Part shown: positions 8,437 to 18,131 of the stretch, in pieces | How positions within the stretch are numbered: position 1 is the stretch's first letter | Layout: each line of letters begins with the position of its first letter | NCBI GenBank assembly: GCA_964547995.1 | Contig: CAZJRB010000034.1 | Coordinates: forward strand, 1-57,107 | Direction: 5' to 3' | Source of the DNA: CAZJRB01 sp964547995 | GTDB lineage: Bacteria > Planctomycetota > Planctomycetia > Pirellulales > Thermoguttaceae | DNA: 57,107 nt | Made by a program: the position numbers and the translations under genes | Notes under the pieces: model-generated | What the model saw: the letters and a program-made list of their open reading frames with translations, nothing else | Databases searched by the model: none | Told to the model about the DNA's origin: nothing

Positions 8437-10170
8437 CTATTGCTCTTTCTTACAGACAAATGGACCAATGGCCAACACGTCCATTTTGGTCCTCGCAAAG
8501 CAATCAATAGCTTCCTCGGGGGAACAGACAATGGGTTCGTTTTCATTAAAGCTGGTGTTCAATACGACTGGGATGCCCGCCCGTCGGCCAAAACGGGTGA
8601 TCAGTTCGTGGTACAAGGGATTCTCGTCGCGAGCGACGGATTGTAACCGGCCGGTGTTGTCAACATGGTTCACCGCGCAAAGCCGCTCTCGCCAGGCAGG
8701 TTTGATCTTGAAGACGTGCAACATAAAGGGCGAGGGGTGATCGTGTTCGAAGATCTCGCTTTGACGTTCCGCGAGCACGGAGGGTGCAAACGGCCGGAAC
8801 GACTCGCGGTGCTTGATGCGGGCGTTTAGCACGTCTTTCATGTTCGGCAAACCGGGATGCGCCAGGATCGAACGGTTGCCGAGCGCCCGCGGGCCCCATT
8901 CCATGCGCCCCTGGAACCAACCGACTACAAGGCCGTCGGCAATCGCTCCCACAACTTCATCGAGCAGCGAATCGCGGTCGTGCTCGACGTATGCCACGTT
9001 CGCCTTTTCCAGCGCGGTTTTGATGGCGGAATTGCCGTACTCCGGCCCGAGATAGGCGTCTCGCATCATGTACCGGTGGCCCTCCTTCAGCGTCGCGTTG
9101 CTGTGGTACAAGGCCGCCCCCAGTGCAAGGCCCTCGTCGCCGGCCGCCGGCTGAATACAGGTCTGTCGGAAGGAGGTTGCTTCGAGAAGCCTTCCGTTGG
9201 CCACGCTGTTGAGCACGCAGCCGCCGGCCATGACCACGCGATCGACCGGCACCATTTCATGGAGGAGATTGAGCAGGTGCATATACCCCCGCTCGAATGC
9301 CTGCTGCACCCCGTATGCCAGGTCTTTGTCGCGCTGGGTGAATTCGGTGTGGCGTTTTCGCGGTTCGCCAAACAGTTTTACCATCTGGTCGGAGTAGTGG
9401 CGCGCCAGAACTACTTGTCCGTTGTCGGCAATGGTGATTCCCTGGGTGAAGCCGAGCGGCATGAAATAGGCCAGGTTCAGCTTGAAACCGTCTTTCCGCA
9501 GCAAGAGCATATCCTGGAACGTTTCGGCGTAGGCATCGCTGCCATAGGGGGCCAATCCCATGAGCTTGCCTTCGTCTCCGTACTTGTCGTACCCGATGAA
9601 CTCGCAGATCATCATGTACATTGAGCCAAGCGAATCAGGGACGTAGACCCGTTTCTTGATTGCAATTTCGTTTCCTTCACAGTCACAGAGCATGCAGGTG
9701 ACGAAATCGCCGGAGCCGTCGATGGAGAAGCCGGCCGCCTTGTCCCACTCCGAGACGTAATACGCGCTGGCCACGTGTGCTAGATGATGCTCGACGAAGA
9801 CCTGCTGAAAACGGAGCTTGGCCGGGTCGACCTCGCATTGCTCGGACAAGAGCGTCTTGACGTCGAGAAACGGACCCCTCGCCGACCGGATCTTCATCAA
9901 GTTGAGGAGCTTGGTCGGATTCTTCAAAACATAGGCAATTTTCCTTGCCCGGTTGGCGGAAGGTTCCCGGCCGACGGCAACGTAGTCGATATCGCCAAAC
10001 CCCAGCCCCGCGAATGCAAGGCACTCTTGAATCGCAAGTTTAGGAAAGACGGCCGAGTACTTGACGCGGTTGAGGCGTTCCTCGGCAATCGCCGCAACCG
10101 GTTGTCCGTCGACCACCAATGCGGCAGACGCCCCTGCGTGGAAGGTGTTGATTCCGAGAATGACACTCAT
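8437..10170 (-). CDS. NodU/CmcH-type carbamoyltransferase (copy 2)
   Basis: A 577-residue protein of the same family as the gene at 898-2730 but clearly diverged. It opens VILGINTFHAGASAALVVDG, has the metal-binding HHLAH motif (residues 128-132) followed by FSIDGSGDFVTCML, and the C-terminal domain has MEWGPRALGNRSIL and VLNTSFNENEPIVCSP. All expected catalytic motifs are present. It transfers a carbamoyl group from carbamoyl phosphate to a hydroxyl, here presumably on a glycan sugar. Unlike copy 1 it has no SxtJ or DUF5989 partner; its downstream neighbour is the propeller-like gene. The ATG at 10170 has only a weak GAGG site upstream. A 186-bp gap separates it from the preceding gene. Confidence 0.93.
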   Translation of the reverse strand: MSVILGINTFHAGASAALVVDGQPVAAIAEERLNRVKYSAVFPKLAIQECLAFAGLGFGDIDYVAVGREPSANRARKIAYVLKNPTKLLNLMKIRSARGPFLDVKTLLSEQCEVDPAKLRFQQVFVEHHLAHVASAYYVSEWDKAAGFSIDGSGDFVTCMLCDCEGNEIAIKKRVYVPDSLGSMYMMICEFIGYDKYGDEGKLMGLAPYGSDAYAETFQDMLLLRKDGFKLNLAYFMPLGFTQGITIADNGQVVLARHYSDQMVKLFGEPRKRHTEFTQRDKDLAYGVQQAFERGYMHLLNLLHEMVPVDRVVMAGGCVLNSVANGRLLEATSFRQTCIQPAAGDEGLALGAALYHSNATLKEGHRYMMRDAYLGPEYGNSAIKTALEKANVAYVEHDRDSLLDEVVGAIADGLVVGWFQGRMEWGPRALGNRSILAHPGLPNMKDVLNARIKHRESFRPFAPSVLAERQSEIFEHDHPSPFMLHVFKIKPAWRERLCAVNHVDNTGRLQSVARDENPLYHELITRFGRRAGIPVVLNTSFNENEPIVCSPEEAIDCFARTKMDVLAIGPFVCKKEQ

Positions 10171-10356
10171 AGGAGGCCCTCAGGTGCCCGCCGTCTTGGT
10201 TGTTGTGCGATTTCCCCGCACGTTCCGGTGTGGGCCGCTTCAGCTTCAACTTTGTTCTTGCTCAATACAACAATAATAGGGTACAAAACCTCCCTTGTGC
10301 CGCTCTTTGCAGCCACTTTTGGCCGCAGCATTGCCCCGCAGGAAGCGGATAACCGG

Positions 10357-12555
10357 TCATTCGGGCGGTTCAGGCCGGCTGCGCAGCTTTGCCCAGAATT
10401 CCGACAGTTCGACGGGCTCGCGCCGTTGCATGCTTGCAACGGCCCCCAGACTGGTCAGCGTGGTATTGACGATCGAATCGATTGCGACGGGCATGTCACG
10501 TCCTGTCCGGACGGCATCCAAGAAGGCCCGGACCTCTTCGGCATGTCCCTTCTCCGCTTGAAGGAGGCGATGTCGCTTGGGTTTACGGCCTCCAATTGCC
10601 ACGTGAAGCTGCCGAAAATCTTCGAGCACTGCCACCTTGCCCCCGGCAAATACTTCGACTCGCTCCTTGCTGAAGGAAGGAGAACCTTGTGTCGTATAGA
10701 GGAGCTGGCAGATTGACCCATCGACATATTCGACCGTGACCTGGGCATCGTTCGTGCCGGTCTGATCGCCGGGCCGAACGGCATAGACTCTCCGCGGCGC
10801 GCTTTCGGTCAGGAAGGCAAAGAAATCGAAGAAATGACAGGCCTCACCGATGATTCTGCCCCCGTGTTCCGCGGAGGCGACCCAATGATCCGGATCGACC
10901 GCACCGGCATTGCAACGATACTGAACGCACAAGGGGACCCGCCCGCTGAACGACTCCTTCAGACGAACGGACAAAGGAGCGAATCGCCGGTTGAAACCGA
11001 CCATCAACCGCGACGTTTTTTGCAGCACCGAATGGAGCTGTTTCACTTGATCGAGCGTGACGGCGAGCGGCTTTTCGACAAAGACCGTCTTTCCGGCGGC
11101 CAGGGCCCGGCCGGCCAGGTCGGCGTGCTGTGAATCGTGCGTAACAACAAACACCACATCGGTTTCCGTATCCTCCAGGATCTCCTCAATTCCGGAAGTG
11201 CAGAATGCGAAGCCGAACTTCTCGCCGGCCGAGCGGGCCGAGATTCCAGAGGAAGTACAGACGCCTCGCATTGCGACGTGGTTGCACTTCGCAACGGCCG
11301 GCAACAGCACGGCCTGCGCGAAGTTGCCTGCCCCGACAAAGGATACGCCGATGTTGTCGACGGGCTTCGATTCAGCGGACGTGCTCAGCGAGATTTTGCA
11401 AGGCTCCTTCGCCACAGCACCGCTGCCGGATTCCTCCGGATACGTCAGAAGGACACCGAGATACGGCTCCTTATCGGCGAGAATCAGGTCGAATGCCGCT
11501 TCTGCTTCGGTGATCGGAAAGCGGTGCGTGGTGCACACCTCGGGGCGGACACTGCCTGCCACGACTAGATCCAAAAATGCCTCGATGTTGCGGTTCTCGG
11601 TCCAACGCACGTATCCTTCGGGGTAGTCGTGGCCGTGTTCTTCGTACTGCGGATCGTAGCGCCCGGGGCCGTACGAGCGAGAGACGATGAAGGTTAGTTC
11701 TTTCTTGAAATAGGGGGAGCGGGGAATGTTCATACCCGTCACGCCGACCATCACAACCCGGGCCCGATCGCGGGCCAGCCGGGCGGCTTGCTCCACGGGC
11801 TCGTTTACCTTCGTTGCCGCGGTGATCAGGATTGTATCGGCGCCCCGCCCTCGCGTGAAACGCAAAACCTCTTGTTCTGTTGGTTCGCCTTCTGTAACCA
11901 GGGCCAGATCGGCCCCGTTCGCGGCGGCCAGTTCAACCCGATCCTTGCCGGGGTCAAGCCCCACGACGCGGCAGCCGGCAGTTTTCAGCAGTTGCACGGT
12001 CAACTGTCCAATCAGACCCATGCCGAGCACGACCGCCGTCTCTCCGACTTGAACGTCGGCATTGCGAACGCCCTGCAGTGCGATGGCGCCCACGGTCGAA
12101 TAGGCTGCCGATTCTGCACTAACACCCAACGGCACCGCGACCGCCAGTAGCCGCGGGATGTAGTTGACTTCGGCATGGTTGGCATACCCTGCACCGGCGC
12201 AGGCAACGCTTTGCCCCACCTCGAACTTGCGAGCCCGGGCACCGATTTCCAGCACCTCGCCACAGGCGCTGTAGCCCATCGGCACGTTGCTGTCGAGCCG
12301 GTTTCGGACGGCCTTGAAGGTTGCCAGAAACCCCTCGCTGCGGAGTTTGTCGAGTACCTTTTGAAGCAGATCGGGCCGTTCGCGGGCCTTCCCGATCAGG
12401 CTCTTGCGGGACAGTTCCAGCATCATGCGTTCCGTCCCGGCCGAGATGAGGGAAACACGATTGCGCACGAGGATCCCCTGTTCGCGAAGGAGCGGAGCCG
12501 GCACTTCCTCGACGGAGAGTTTACCGGTTCGAAGATTTTGAAGGAGTTGCTTCAA
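10357..12555 (-). CDS. Bi-domain zinc-dehydrogenase/Gfo-Idh-MocA oxidoreductase
   Basis: A 732-residue fusion. Residues about 1-370 are a medium-chain (alcohol dehydrogenase-like) reductase with a Rossmann core VVLGMGLIGQLTVQLLK and an N-terminus KQLLQNLRTGKLSVEEVPAP typical of this family. Residues about 400-720 are a Gfo/Idh/MocA domain with FVGAGNFAQAVLLPAV and the signature VEKPLAV. Such two-domain oxidoreductases are found beside heparinase-like proteins in exopolysaccharide loci and are thought to oxidise or reduce a nucleotide-sugar; the substrate is not known. The start is a TTG, chosen because it gives the family's normal N-terminus. No catalytic zinc cysteines are evident, as is usual for this group. 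Confidence 0.88.
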   Translation of the reverse strand: MKQLLQNLRTGKLSVEEVPAPLLREQGILVRNRVSLISAGTERMMLELSRKSLIGKARERPDLLQKVLDKLRSEGFLATFKAVRNRLDSNVPMGYSACGEVLEIGARARKFEVGQSVACAGAGYANHAEVNYIPRLLAVAVPLGVSAESAAYSTVGAIALQGVRNADVQVGETAVVLGMGLIGQLTVQLLKTAGCRVVGLDPGKDRVELAAANGADLALVTEGEPTEQEVLRFTRGRGADTILITAATKVNEPVEQAARLARDRARVVMVGVTGMNIPRSPYFKKELTFIVSRSYGPGRYDPQYEEHGHDYPEGYVRWTENRNIEAFLDLVVAGSVRPEVCTTHRFPITEAEAAFDLILADKEPYLGVLLTYPEESGSGAVAKEPCKISLSTSAESKPVDNIGVSFVGAGNFAQAVLLPAVAKCNHVAMRGVCTSSGISARSAGEKFGFAFCTSGIEEILEDTETDVVFVVTHDSQHADLAGRALAAGKTVFVEKPLAVTLDQVKQLHSVLQKTSRLMVGFNRRFAPLSVRLKESFSGRVPLCVQYRCNAGAVDPDHWVASAEHGGRIIGEACHFFDFFAFLTESAPRRVYAVRPGDQTGTNDAQVTVEYVDGSICQLLYTTQGSPSFSKERVEVFAGGKVAVLEDFRQLHVAIGGRKPKRHRLLQAEKGHAEEVRAFLDAVRTGRDMPVAIDSIVNTTLTSLGAVASMQRREPVELSEFWAKLRSRPEPPE

Positions 12556-12596
12556 GGTTTCGACCCTATTTCTGCCAGCTCAACCATCTTGTTCTG

Positions 12597-13793
12597 TCAG
12601 GCAGCGCGATGTTCATACTGCAATCTTGAAGTTTCGAGAACTTGCGGCCACCACGCCATTGCGCCGAAAAACAGGAAAAATATGCCAAAAGATGCAAACG
12701 TGCAATCGGGTCTGCCACTTCGCACACTCGAAAGAAACACCGCACACACAACAGGAAAAGCCAAGACAACGGCGCAATTCCTGAAGAACAATCCAGGTTC
12801 GCGATTGTCTTTCAATGCAAGCAATACGCTAATAACGCCATCGATCAAAGGCACCATGATTCCAACAAAAGGGACAAATCGGTCGAATTGACCGAGTTTA
12901 TTATAGGTGTGTAGCGGAGAGAAACCGCTAGGATCATAGAGATAAAAAGGAAGGGTAACAAGGGCAAAGCTTGTGCTGACAACTGCAACATATCCTACTG
13001 CTGTCTTCCAATTCGACCTTTGAGCCAGTGCAGCGAGTATTAGAGGCAGAAGCAGAACGAAGTTGGTGCGTGAAGACAGACTGATGCCCAACAAGACAGC
13101 GGGAGCAATCTTCTTCCAGACTGCAAGCTTCGCCTGAGAACAAGAAGTGATCGTCCATAACGCGAAAACCAGTACGAATAGACTGTTGGCTAAATGATCT
13201 GAACCAATCACATACCTATGCAGAATTGCTGGAGATAATGCCATGGCAGTGATGAAGAGGAGCAACGACTGGCGAAAGCTGTCCAGGTATACCGCGGCCG
13301 CGACCAGAAAAGCTGCCATCCAAAACAAATTCTGATACGCTTCATTCCCGAACAGCACAAAGGGAACGGCGAGCACTAACGAGCCGGGTAGCGGACTGAT
13401 TGGATTCCCTAGGTATGTAGTCGGATAGTACGGATAACGACCTCTTAGTAATTCCCATGTCGCAGTATTCAGAGCTTCGTCAGCGTCGCTGCCGGAACCG
13501 ACGACACCAGAATTGGCTATAGGGTATATTACGAAAAACGACACAAGAAGCACAAGGAAGCACAACAACAAAAGCAAGACGGCCCATTTATCCGTAACCT
13601 TCGAAATGAATGCTGGAAAAATGCATTTATATCCCACCCAAAGCAGGAAGGATGCCGCTACCAAATAAGCGATGACCCCGGAAATCCCGAAGAATTTTTG
13701 GACTATGGCCGTTGAAGGAAAAAGCAAAGACAGAGAAAACCATACGACGGGCCAGTTCAAACGAAATGCCAGGGATCGGCGGGATTCATTCAT
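12597..13793 (-). CDS. Multi-pass membrane protein, possible GT-C glycosyltransferase
   Basis: A 398-residue, strongly hydrophobic protein with about ten membrane segments. The first long extracytoplasmic loop contains GSDADEALNTATWELLRGRYPYY, shortened here to its key features: an acidic D-A-D-E cluster followed by an aromatic YPYY stretch. That arrangement resembles polyprenol-phosphate-sugar-dependent GT-C enzymes (GT87/PMT-like). Such enzymes add a sugar on the outer face of the membrane. The ATG at 13793 is preferred over an in-frame TTG at 13817, though neither has a strong ribosome site. The gene is visibly A/T-richer than the ones beside it. The GT-C call is an inference; a plain transporter or unknown membrane protein is possible. 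Confidence 0.6.
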   Translation of the reverse strand: MNESRRSLAFRLNWPVVWFSLSLLFPSTAIVQKFFGISGVIAYLVAASFLLWVGYKCIFPAFISKVTDKWAVLLLLLCFLVLLVSFFVIYPIANSGVVGSGSDADEALNTATWELLRGRYPYYPTTYLGNPISPLPGSLVLAVPFVLFGNEAYQNLFWMAAFLVAAAVYLDSFRQSLLLFITAMALSPAILHRYVIGSDHLANSLFVLVFALWTITSCSQAKLAVWKKIAPAVLLGISLSSRTNFVLLLPLILAALAQRSNWKTAVGYVAVVSTSFALVTLPFYLYDPSGFSPLHTYNKLGQFDRFVPFVGIMVPLIDGVISVLLALKDNREPGLFFRNCAVVLAFPVVCAVFLSSVRSGRPDCTFASFGIFFLFFGAMAWWPQVLETSRLQYEHRAA

Positions 13794-13859
13794 GGATGCA
13801 AAACAGCATGCTCTCAACGAAGGTTCTGGATGAGTTGTTTCACGCTGGTTCCTTGTGTT

Positions 13860-15314
13860 TCAGCCGCTAGACGCCCTGGGCACTTTGATTCCGGTGTCAG
13901 GCTCAGTTTCGTCAACAGATTGACCATCCTGTGGAAGAACCAACTGACCTCGCTCAAGATTGGACACGACCAGCCTTAGTTTGCTGGCCGCAGTACGCCG
14001 CAGGCTCTCGACATATTGTATGCGGATTTCCATGTCTTCACCCAACCGTTGCCGCGTTTCCCGGAGGAGTTGCCGCTCGTCGGTGTCAGAATAGGCGTTG
14101 CCCCGCACAACGTGCATGGTGATTTCGCCAATCCGTGACTGCTGGATCTGGGCTTCCCGGATGTTTATCAAGTCCTTGAAGATGTGGTCCAGACGACCTA
14201 CCAGGGTGCCGCTTTTCAGTACGACATAGTCTTCCTGCCGTCCGTCGATATCCTGGACGATGCGCCCCGGGCGCCCGCAGGGACAACGGCTGTCGGCAAG
14301 CACGGCGATATCCCCGGTATCGTATCGGAGCAACGGCACGGCAAGGTTACTGAAGTTCGTGCCGACAATGCGGTATCCCAAACCATTGGAACAGGAAAGG
14401 AATTCAACGGCACTGAAATCCTCATCGACGTGCAGCATCCCGTGGTCGCACTGCGAAATGTTGGCTACGGCCTCTGCCATACCGTAGTGCTGTCTGGGAC
14501 GGACTCGAAAGGCACGTTCGATCGTGTCCGCTTGCTGCGGCAGGAGGTTCTCCGCGCCCCCAGTAATCCAACCAACCTGATAACCGATATCTGTTTGTGT
14601 TTCGATCAGATGCGATGCCAACAAAGTAACTAAGGAGGGATAACCGTGAATCCAGGGCGGCTGACTCCGACGCAGTTGCTCAACATAATGCGGCAGATTC
14701 TCGGGACTGACGTGATACCCGCTGAAGAGGATCTGTCGGCCCGGTCGATTATGGCGCCAGAAGGGGGGAGACGTTTGAGCGGCCGGCACAATCAACGCCC
14801 CTCCCAAATAGCCGCACCAATTGTCCATCTCGATCCCGTGCCAGCGGCGGTATCGCCACCAAATGGCCCACTGTTGCTGGATTGCGTCGAGCGTGGAAGC
14901 GAATCGCAAGCCCGCCCCCGTCGTACCGCTCGTATGTGCTCGAACGCGACGCCGCGGCGGAACGGCCTCGGAGAGCATTTCCGGGTAGTTCCGCTGCACC
15001 TCTGCCTTGGTCAGAACGGGTACCTGTTTCAAATCGTCGCAGGTACGTATTCGTTTGGGATCAATTCCTTCTTTCTTGAACAGACGCCGGTAGTAGGGCA
15101 CGGTCTTGGCACAGTGATCGACAAATGCTCGCAGCCGCTCGTCGCGGTATTCGAGCATCCGATCTTGCGACCAACCGGCCCTTTCCTCGGCTTCCTTCAA
15201 ATACCGCTGGAAGCCGGGACCGTACCGCGTCCGTTGAATCCGCCGCCCAACTAATCCGCAGGCCGCATTCTGCAGGAAGATCGGCAATCTTTGATAAAGG
15301 GACTCCCAATACAT
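13860..15314 (-). CDS. PaaK/CapK-like adenylate-forming enzyme
   Basis: A 484-residue protein of the phenylacetate-CoA ligase (PaaK) superfamily. The ATP phosphate-binding loop HTSGTTGAGLRF starts at residue 127, then GYPSLVTLLASHL, TGGAENLLPQQ and a YGMAEAVANISQCDHG motif, and a C-terminal domain with LLRYDTGDIAVL and GRQEDYVVLKSG. Members activate a carboxylic acid as acyl-AMP; the CapK-like branch is frequent in capsule and exopolysaccharide loci, with unknown substrates. It starts 2 bp after the stop of the DUF362 gene, a very tight coupling. It most likely activates an acid that decorates the glycan, but this is inferred only from context. Confidence 0.88.
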   Translation of the reverse strand: MYWESLYQRLPIFLQNAACGLVGRRIQRTRYGPGFQRYLKEAEERAGWSQDRMLEYRDERLRAFVDHCAKTVPYYRRLFKKEGIDPKRIRTCDDLKQVPVLTKAEVQRNYPEMLSEAVPPRRRVRAHTSGTTGAGLRFASTLDAIQQQWAIWWRYRRWHGIEMDNWCGYLGGALIVPAAQTSPPFWRHNRPGRQILFSGYHVSPENLPHYVEQLRRSQPPWIHGYPSLVTLLASHLIETQTDIGYQVGWITGGAENLLPQQADTIERAFRVRPRQHYGMAEAVANISQCDHGMLHVDEDFSAVEFLSCSNGLGYRIVGTNFSNLAVPLLRYDTGDIAVLADSRCPCGRPGRIVQDIDGRQEDYVVLKSGTLVGRLDHIFKDLINIREAQIQQSRIGEITMHVVRGNAYSDTDERQLLRETRQRLGEDMEIRIQYVESLRRTAASKLRLVVSNLERGQLVLPQDGQSVDETEPDTGIKVPRASSG

Positions 15315-15316
15315 GG

Positions 15317-16819
15317 TCAGCTGTCCTGCAAAACGCCTTGCGGGTTCCGCTCAATATGCCCTTTCCAGCCGAAATGCGGCGTGAAATGGAAAGTTGTCTC
15401 GTCGGAAATCTCGGGCAGAAGACCACACCACTCGGGATGGTTACTTGCCATGCGAACGTCCCGCCAATCCCAATCGGCCAATGGATAACGCCGGCAGCGA
15501 AACGCCTGGCGGACGATGGGGATCTTTTCAGGATCAAATCCCATGAGCCAGGCACAGGCCGCGTCCACACTGGCGGGATGGGTTCCGAACAACACTACGC
15601 CAGCAGGCACCGGGTCGGGGTTCATCGGTCCCGAGCCTTCGCCGCCGATAATCCCGTCGACGAGCACAAAATGGCGTTTCCGGTTTGTGGAAATGCTCTC
15701 GCGCATGGTCCCGTCCGGATTTCCGTAAAGAATGATCTTGTTCAGATCGAGGCACATCCGCCAGACCGTATCGTTGCCCCACCAGTTGCCGCTGCGAATC
15801 ACCTCTTCCGTGTCGCCGAAAACACGGCGTCCCACGCGTCGTGCGAGCCGGAACAATCGTGACCCGATCCACGGCACGGCAAGTGAGAGATGCCGAAAAC
15901 GTCGCACAAGAACTCGCTCAACTTTGTGTTTTGCCCTGGGCGAGGGCCGCTCGTCACCGGGATCGCCCGGCCCTGCTTCCGTGTGGTGGGGAAGCCAATT
16001 CTTGTCGCCGTTGACTCCCACCAGGTTCTTCAAACTCACGGTGATCCCGGCTTTCTTGTGCGTCTTGAGTTTCGGCAAGCTGAAGACAACGTCCGGCTGA
16101 ATCGCAGAACCGGCGATCAGATACTCGTGCCGTTCCTGCGAATGGTGCCGATTGACCTCGCCGTCGTCGTAATCGGCTCCATAGTAGCGCCCCTCCCCAA
16201 CATGGTCAGCGAATTCACTGCTATCACCAAGATCAAACGGCACATAGCCGTTGGGATCGCCGTCGAGCCGCCTGCGGTTTATGATCACTTCGCCCTTGTT
16301 GGTCCACTCCTCTTTTCGAAGATCGATGATCCGGCAATCCAGCCCTTGCTGGCGGTAAAAATCCCGAATCGCATCCAAACCAAGAATGGCTCGGATCCGT
16401 TCAAACGAGGAATCGGTCTGCGGTGCGTCGGCAATGATCACCCTGCCTTCATTTTCGACAGCCTTGAAAACATAATCCGCAACGGCACGAATGATGCTGC
16501 CGTGTGTCAGGACGTATTGCCAACCGTCGGGATCACGCGGGTGGCATTCCTTGACCAGATTCGGCTTCAACAATACCGTTTCGCCGGGTCGGATCAGTCC
16601 CTTCAACGGGTTCCAGTGCGCCGTCCCATCGTGCTCGACATCCAGTTTCGCAAGGCGAAAACACTCCCGCACGGCATCGTAGACATCGTTGGCATCCTTC
16701 GATACGTTCTGCAACGCATATTCCGGATAGTCAACATGTGGATGAAACGGCGTAGCCTTTGGATACTCTCCGCCGGAACCGGTATAGGCGACAACGGTTT
16801 GTGCATGGATATCGGTCAT
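15317..16819 (-). CDS. DUF362 domain-containing protein
   Basis: A 500-residue protein with the DUF362 core: LLKPNLVKECHP near residue 85, IADAPQTDSSFERI, VFSLPKLKTHKKAGITVSLKN, and a closing ASVDAACAWLMGFDPEKIP. The family is uncharacterised; some members carry ferredoxin-type iron-sulfur clusters, but no CxxC repeats are present here. The ATG at 16819 is a good fit. It is followed directly (2 bp) by the PaaK-like gene and preceded, 35 bp away, by a GT4 gene, so it belongs to the glycan operon. Function unknown; tight pairing with an acyl-activating enzyme suggests a joint step. Confidence 0.88.
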   Translation of the reverse strand: MTDIHAQTVVAYTGSGGEYPKATPFHPHVDYPEYALQNVSKDANDVYDAVRECFRLAKLDVEHDGTAHWNPLKGLIRPGETVLLKPNLVKECHPRDPDGWQYVLTHGSIIRAVADYVFKAVENEGRVIIADAPQTDSSFERIRAILGLDAIRDFYRQQGLDCRIIDLRKEEWTNKGEVIINRRRLDGDPNGYVPFDLGDSSEFADHVGEGRYYGADYDDGEVNRHHSQERHEYLIAGSAIQPDVVFSLPKLKTHKKAGITVSLKNLVGVNGDKNWLPHHTEAGPGDPGDERPSPRAKHKVERVLVRRFRHLSLAVPWIGSRLFRLARRVGRRVFGDTEEVIRSGNWWGNDTVWRMCLDLNKIILYGNPDGTMRESISTNRKRHFVLVDGIIGGEGSGPMNPDPVPAGVVLFGTHPASVDAACAWLMGFDPEKIPIVRQAFRCRRYPLADWDWRDVRMASNHPEWCGLLPEISDETTFHFTPHFGWKGHIERNPQGVLQDS

Positions 16820-16854
16820 CTTACGTCGCGTCTTGCAAAAGCCTCGCCGTGAAG

Positions 16855-18069
16855 CTACTTCGTCTGTGTATTCGCAAGAATCTCTTGATACAAGTCCTCA
16901 ATTTGTCGGGCAACGTTGGTCCACGATAAGTTCTCCTTCAAGAACTCCCGCCCGCTGCGTCCCATGGCTTCTCGATCGGCGTGGAGCAGCTTCCTGATAC
17001 CTTCGGCAAAGCCCTCGGCAGTCCCCTCAACCGTGAGTCCCCCGCTGCTTTCATCTACATATACATGGCTGGCCACCCCCGGCGTCACCAGAACCGGCAC
17101 CCCGTGTGCCATGGCTTCAAGGGGCGCGATCCCGAAGTTCTCGTCCATCGACGGCAAGGCGAACAAATCGGCGACTGCGAATGCCCCCCGTTTCAGGTCC
17201 CCTTGCAGGAATCCGGCGTAAACGATCGAATTCTCAATGCCGTGTTCTTCCGCAACTGCTCGAACCGTTGCCAAGGGCCCTTCGTCGTTGCCCGCCAACA
17301 CCAGTGTTAGATTCGGATATTCAGACCGCAGACGTGCCATGGCTCGGACAATGATTTCCGGGCGTTTCTTAGGGGTAATGCGCGACATGAAGAGAATTAC
17401 TCGTTTTCCCCGAAGTTGAGGAAACGCAGCCAGAAAGTTGCGCGAAGCGTCGCTTGCGTCGGATGCCGGTATCTGAACGCCGTGGGGAATGGCCCGAATA
17501 CGTTCTTTCGGCATCCAATCGCACAGGTAGTCGGCCTCCATTTGTGAAGCCGCGTGGACATAAGCGGCGCATCGCAAGTCCTTCTGCAAAATGAGGCGTG
17601 CAAAAACCCTCTTGAGTCGATGGGAACCCATTGCCAGACAATCCGGGTCCAGCCCTCCACAAGGCCTGAGAACGTATGGAATCGAGTAACGCCGGGCCCG
17701 TGCAGCCGCAACGCTCAAGATATGGCCAAAAATGCCGTGAATGTGAATCAAATCAGCAGCGCGTTTCCGGTCCGACAGCCTTCGACAAATCCACCTCTTG
17801 CACTCCGGCGAAAACCCAAAAGTAGACCAAGGTTTGCGGCGTCCATACGCGCGTCCGAGATACAGTTCAGCACCCCGGAAATCCGATTCGTTCGAAATCC
17901 GTTGAACGAATTCTTCGTGGGATACCCGCGGCTCGGTTTTCTGGGTAGCCGTTGCTACAACTGCAATCTCATGCCCTAACTGAATCTGTTCACGGACGAT
18001 GTTGCGGATTACGTTGCCGGGACCGCCGGTATGCGGGTCAAGGCTCCAGGTTACGTGAAGGATCCGCAT
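16855..18069 (-). CDS. GT4 family glycosyltransferase
   Basis: A 404-residue GT-B enzyme. It begins MRILHVTWSLDPHTGGPGNV, has the acceptor-side LRPCGGLDPDCLAMG motif, a linker with ILFMSRITPKKRPEIIVRAM, and the donor-binding block PSMDENFGIAPLEAMAHG. This is a complete family-4 retaining transferase acting on nucleotide-sugar donors in the cytoplasm. It is one of six GT4-like enzymes in the locus. The ATG at 18069 is well supported by the family N-terminus. It is separated from the next upstream gene by 62 bp, and from DUF362 downstream by 35 bp. Confidence 0.9.
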   Translation of the reverse strand: MRILHVTWSLDPHTGGPGNVIRNIVREQIQLGHEIAVVATATQKTEPRVSHEEFVQRISNESDFRGAELYLGRAYGRRKPWSTFGFSPECKRWICRRLSDRKRAADLIHIHGIFGHILSVAAARARRYSIPYVLRPCGGLDPDCLAMGSHRLKRVFARLILQKDLRCAAYVHAASQMEADYLCDWMPKERIRAIPHGVQIPASDASDASRNFLAAFPQLRGKRVILFMSRITPKKRPEIIVRAMARLRSEYPNLTLVLAGNDEGPLATVRAVAEEHGIENSIVYAGFLQGDLKRGAFAVADLFALPSMDENFGIAPLEAMAHGVPVLVTPGVASHVYVDESSGGLTVEGTAEGFAEGIRKLLHADREAMGRSGREFLKENLSWTNVARQIEDLYQEILANTQTK

Positions 18070-18131
18070 CCGTTACACCGTACGAAGTGAACAAGTAGCA
18101 TGAATAAGCTTGTGCTGTTGTGAAGGCCAAC

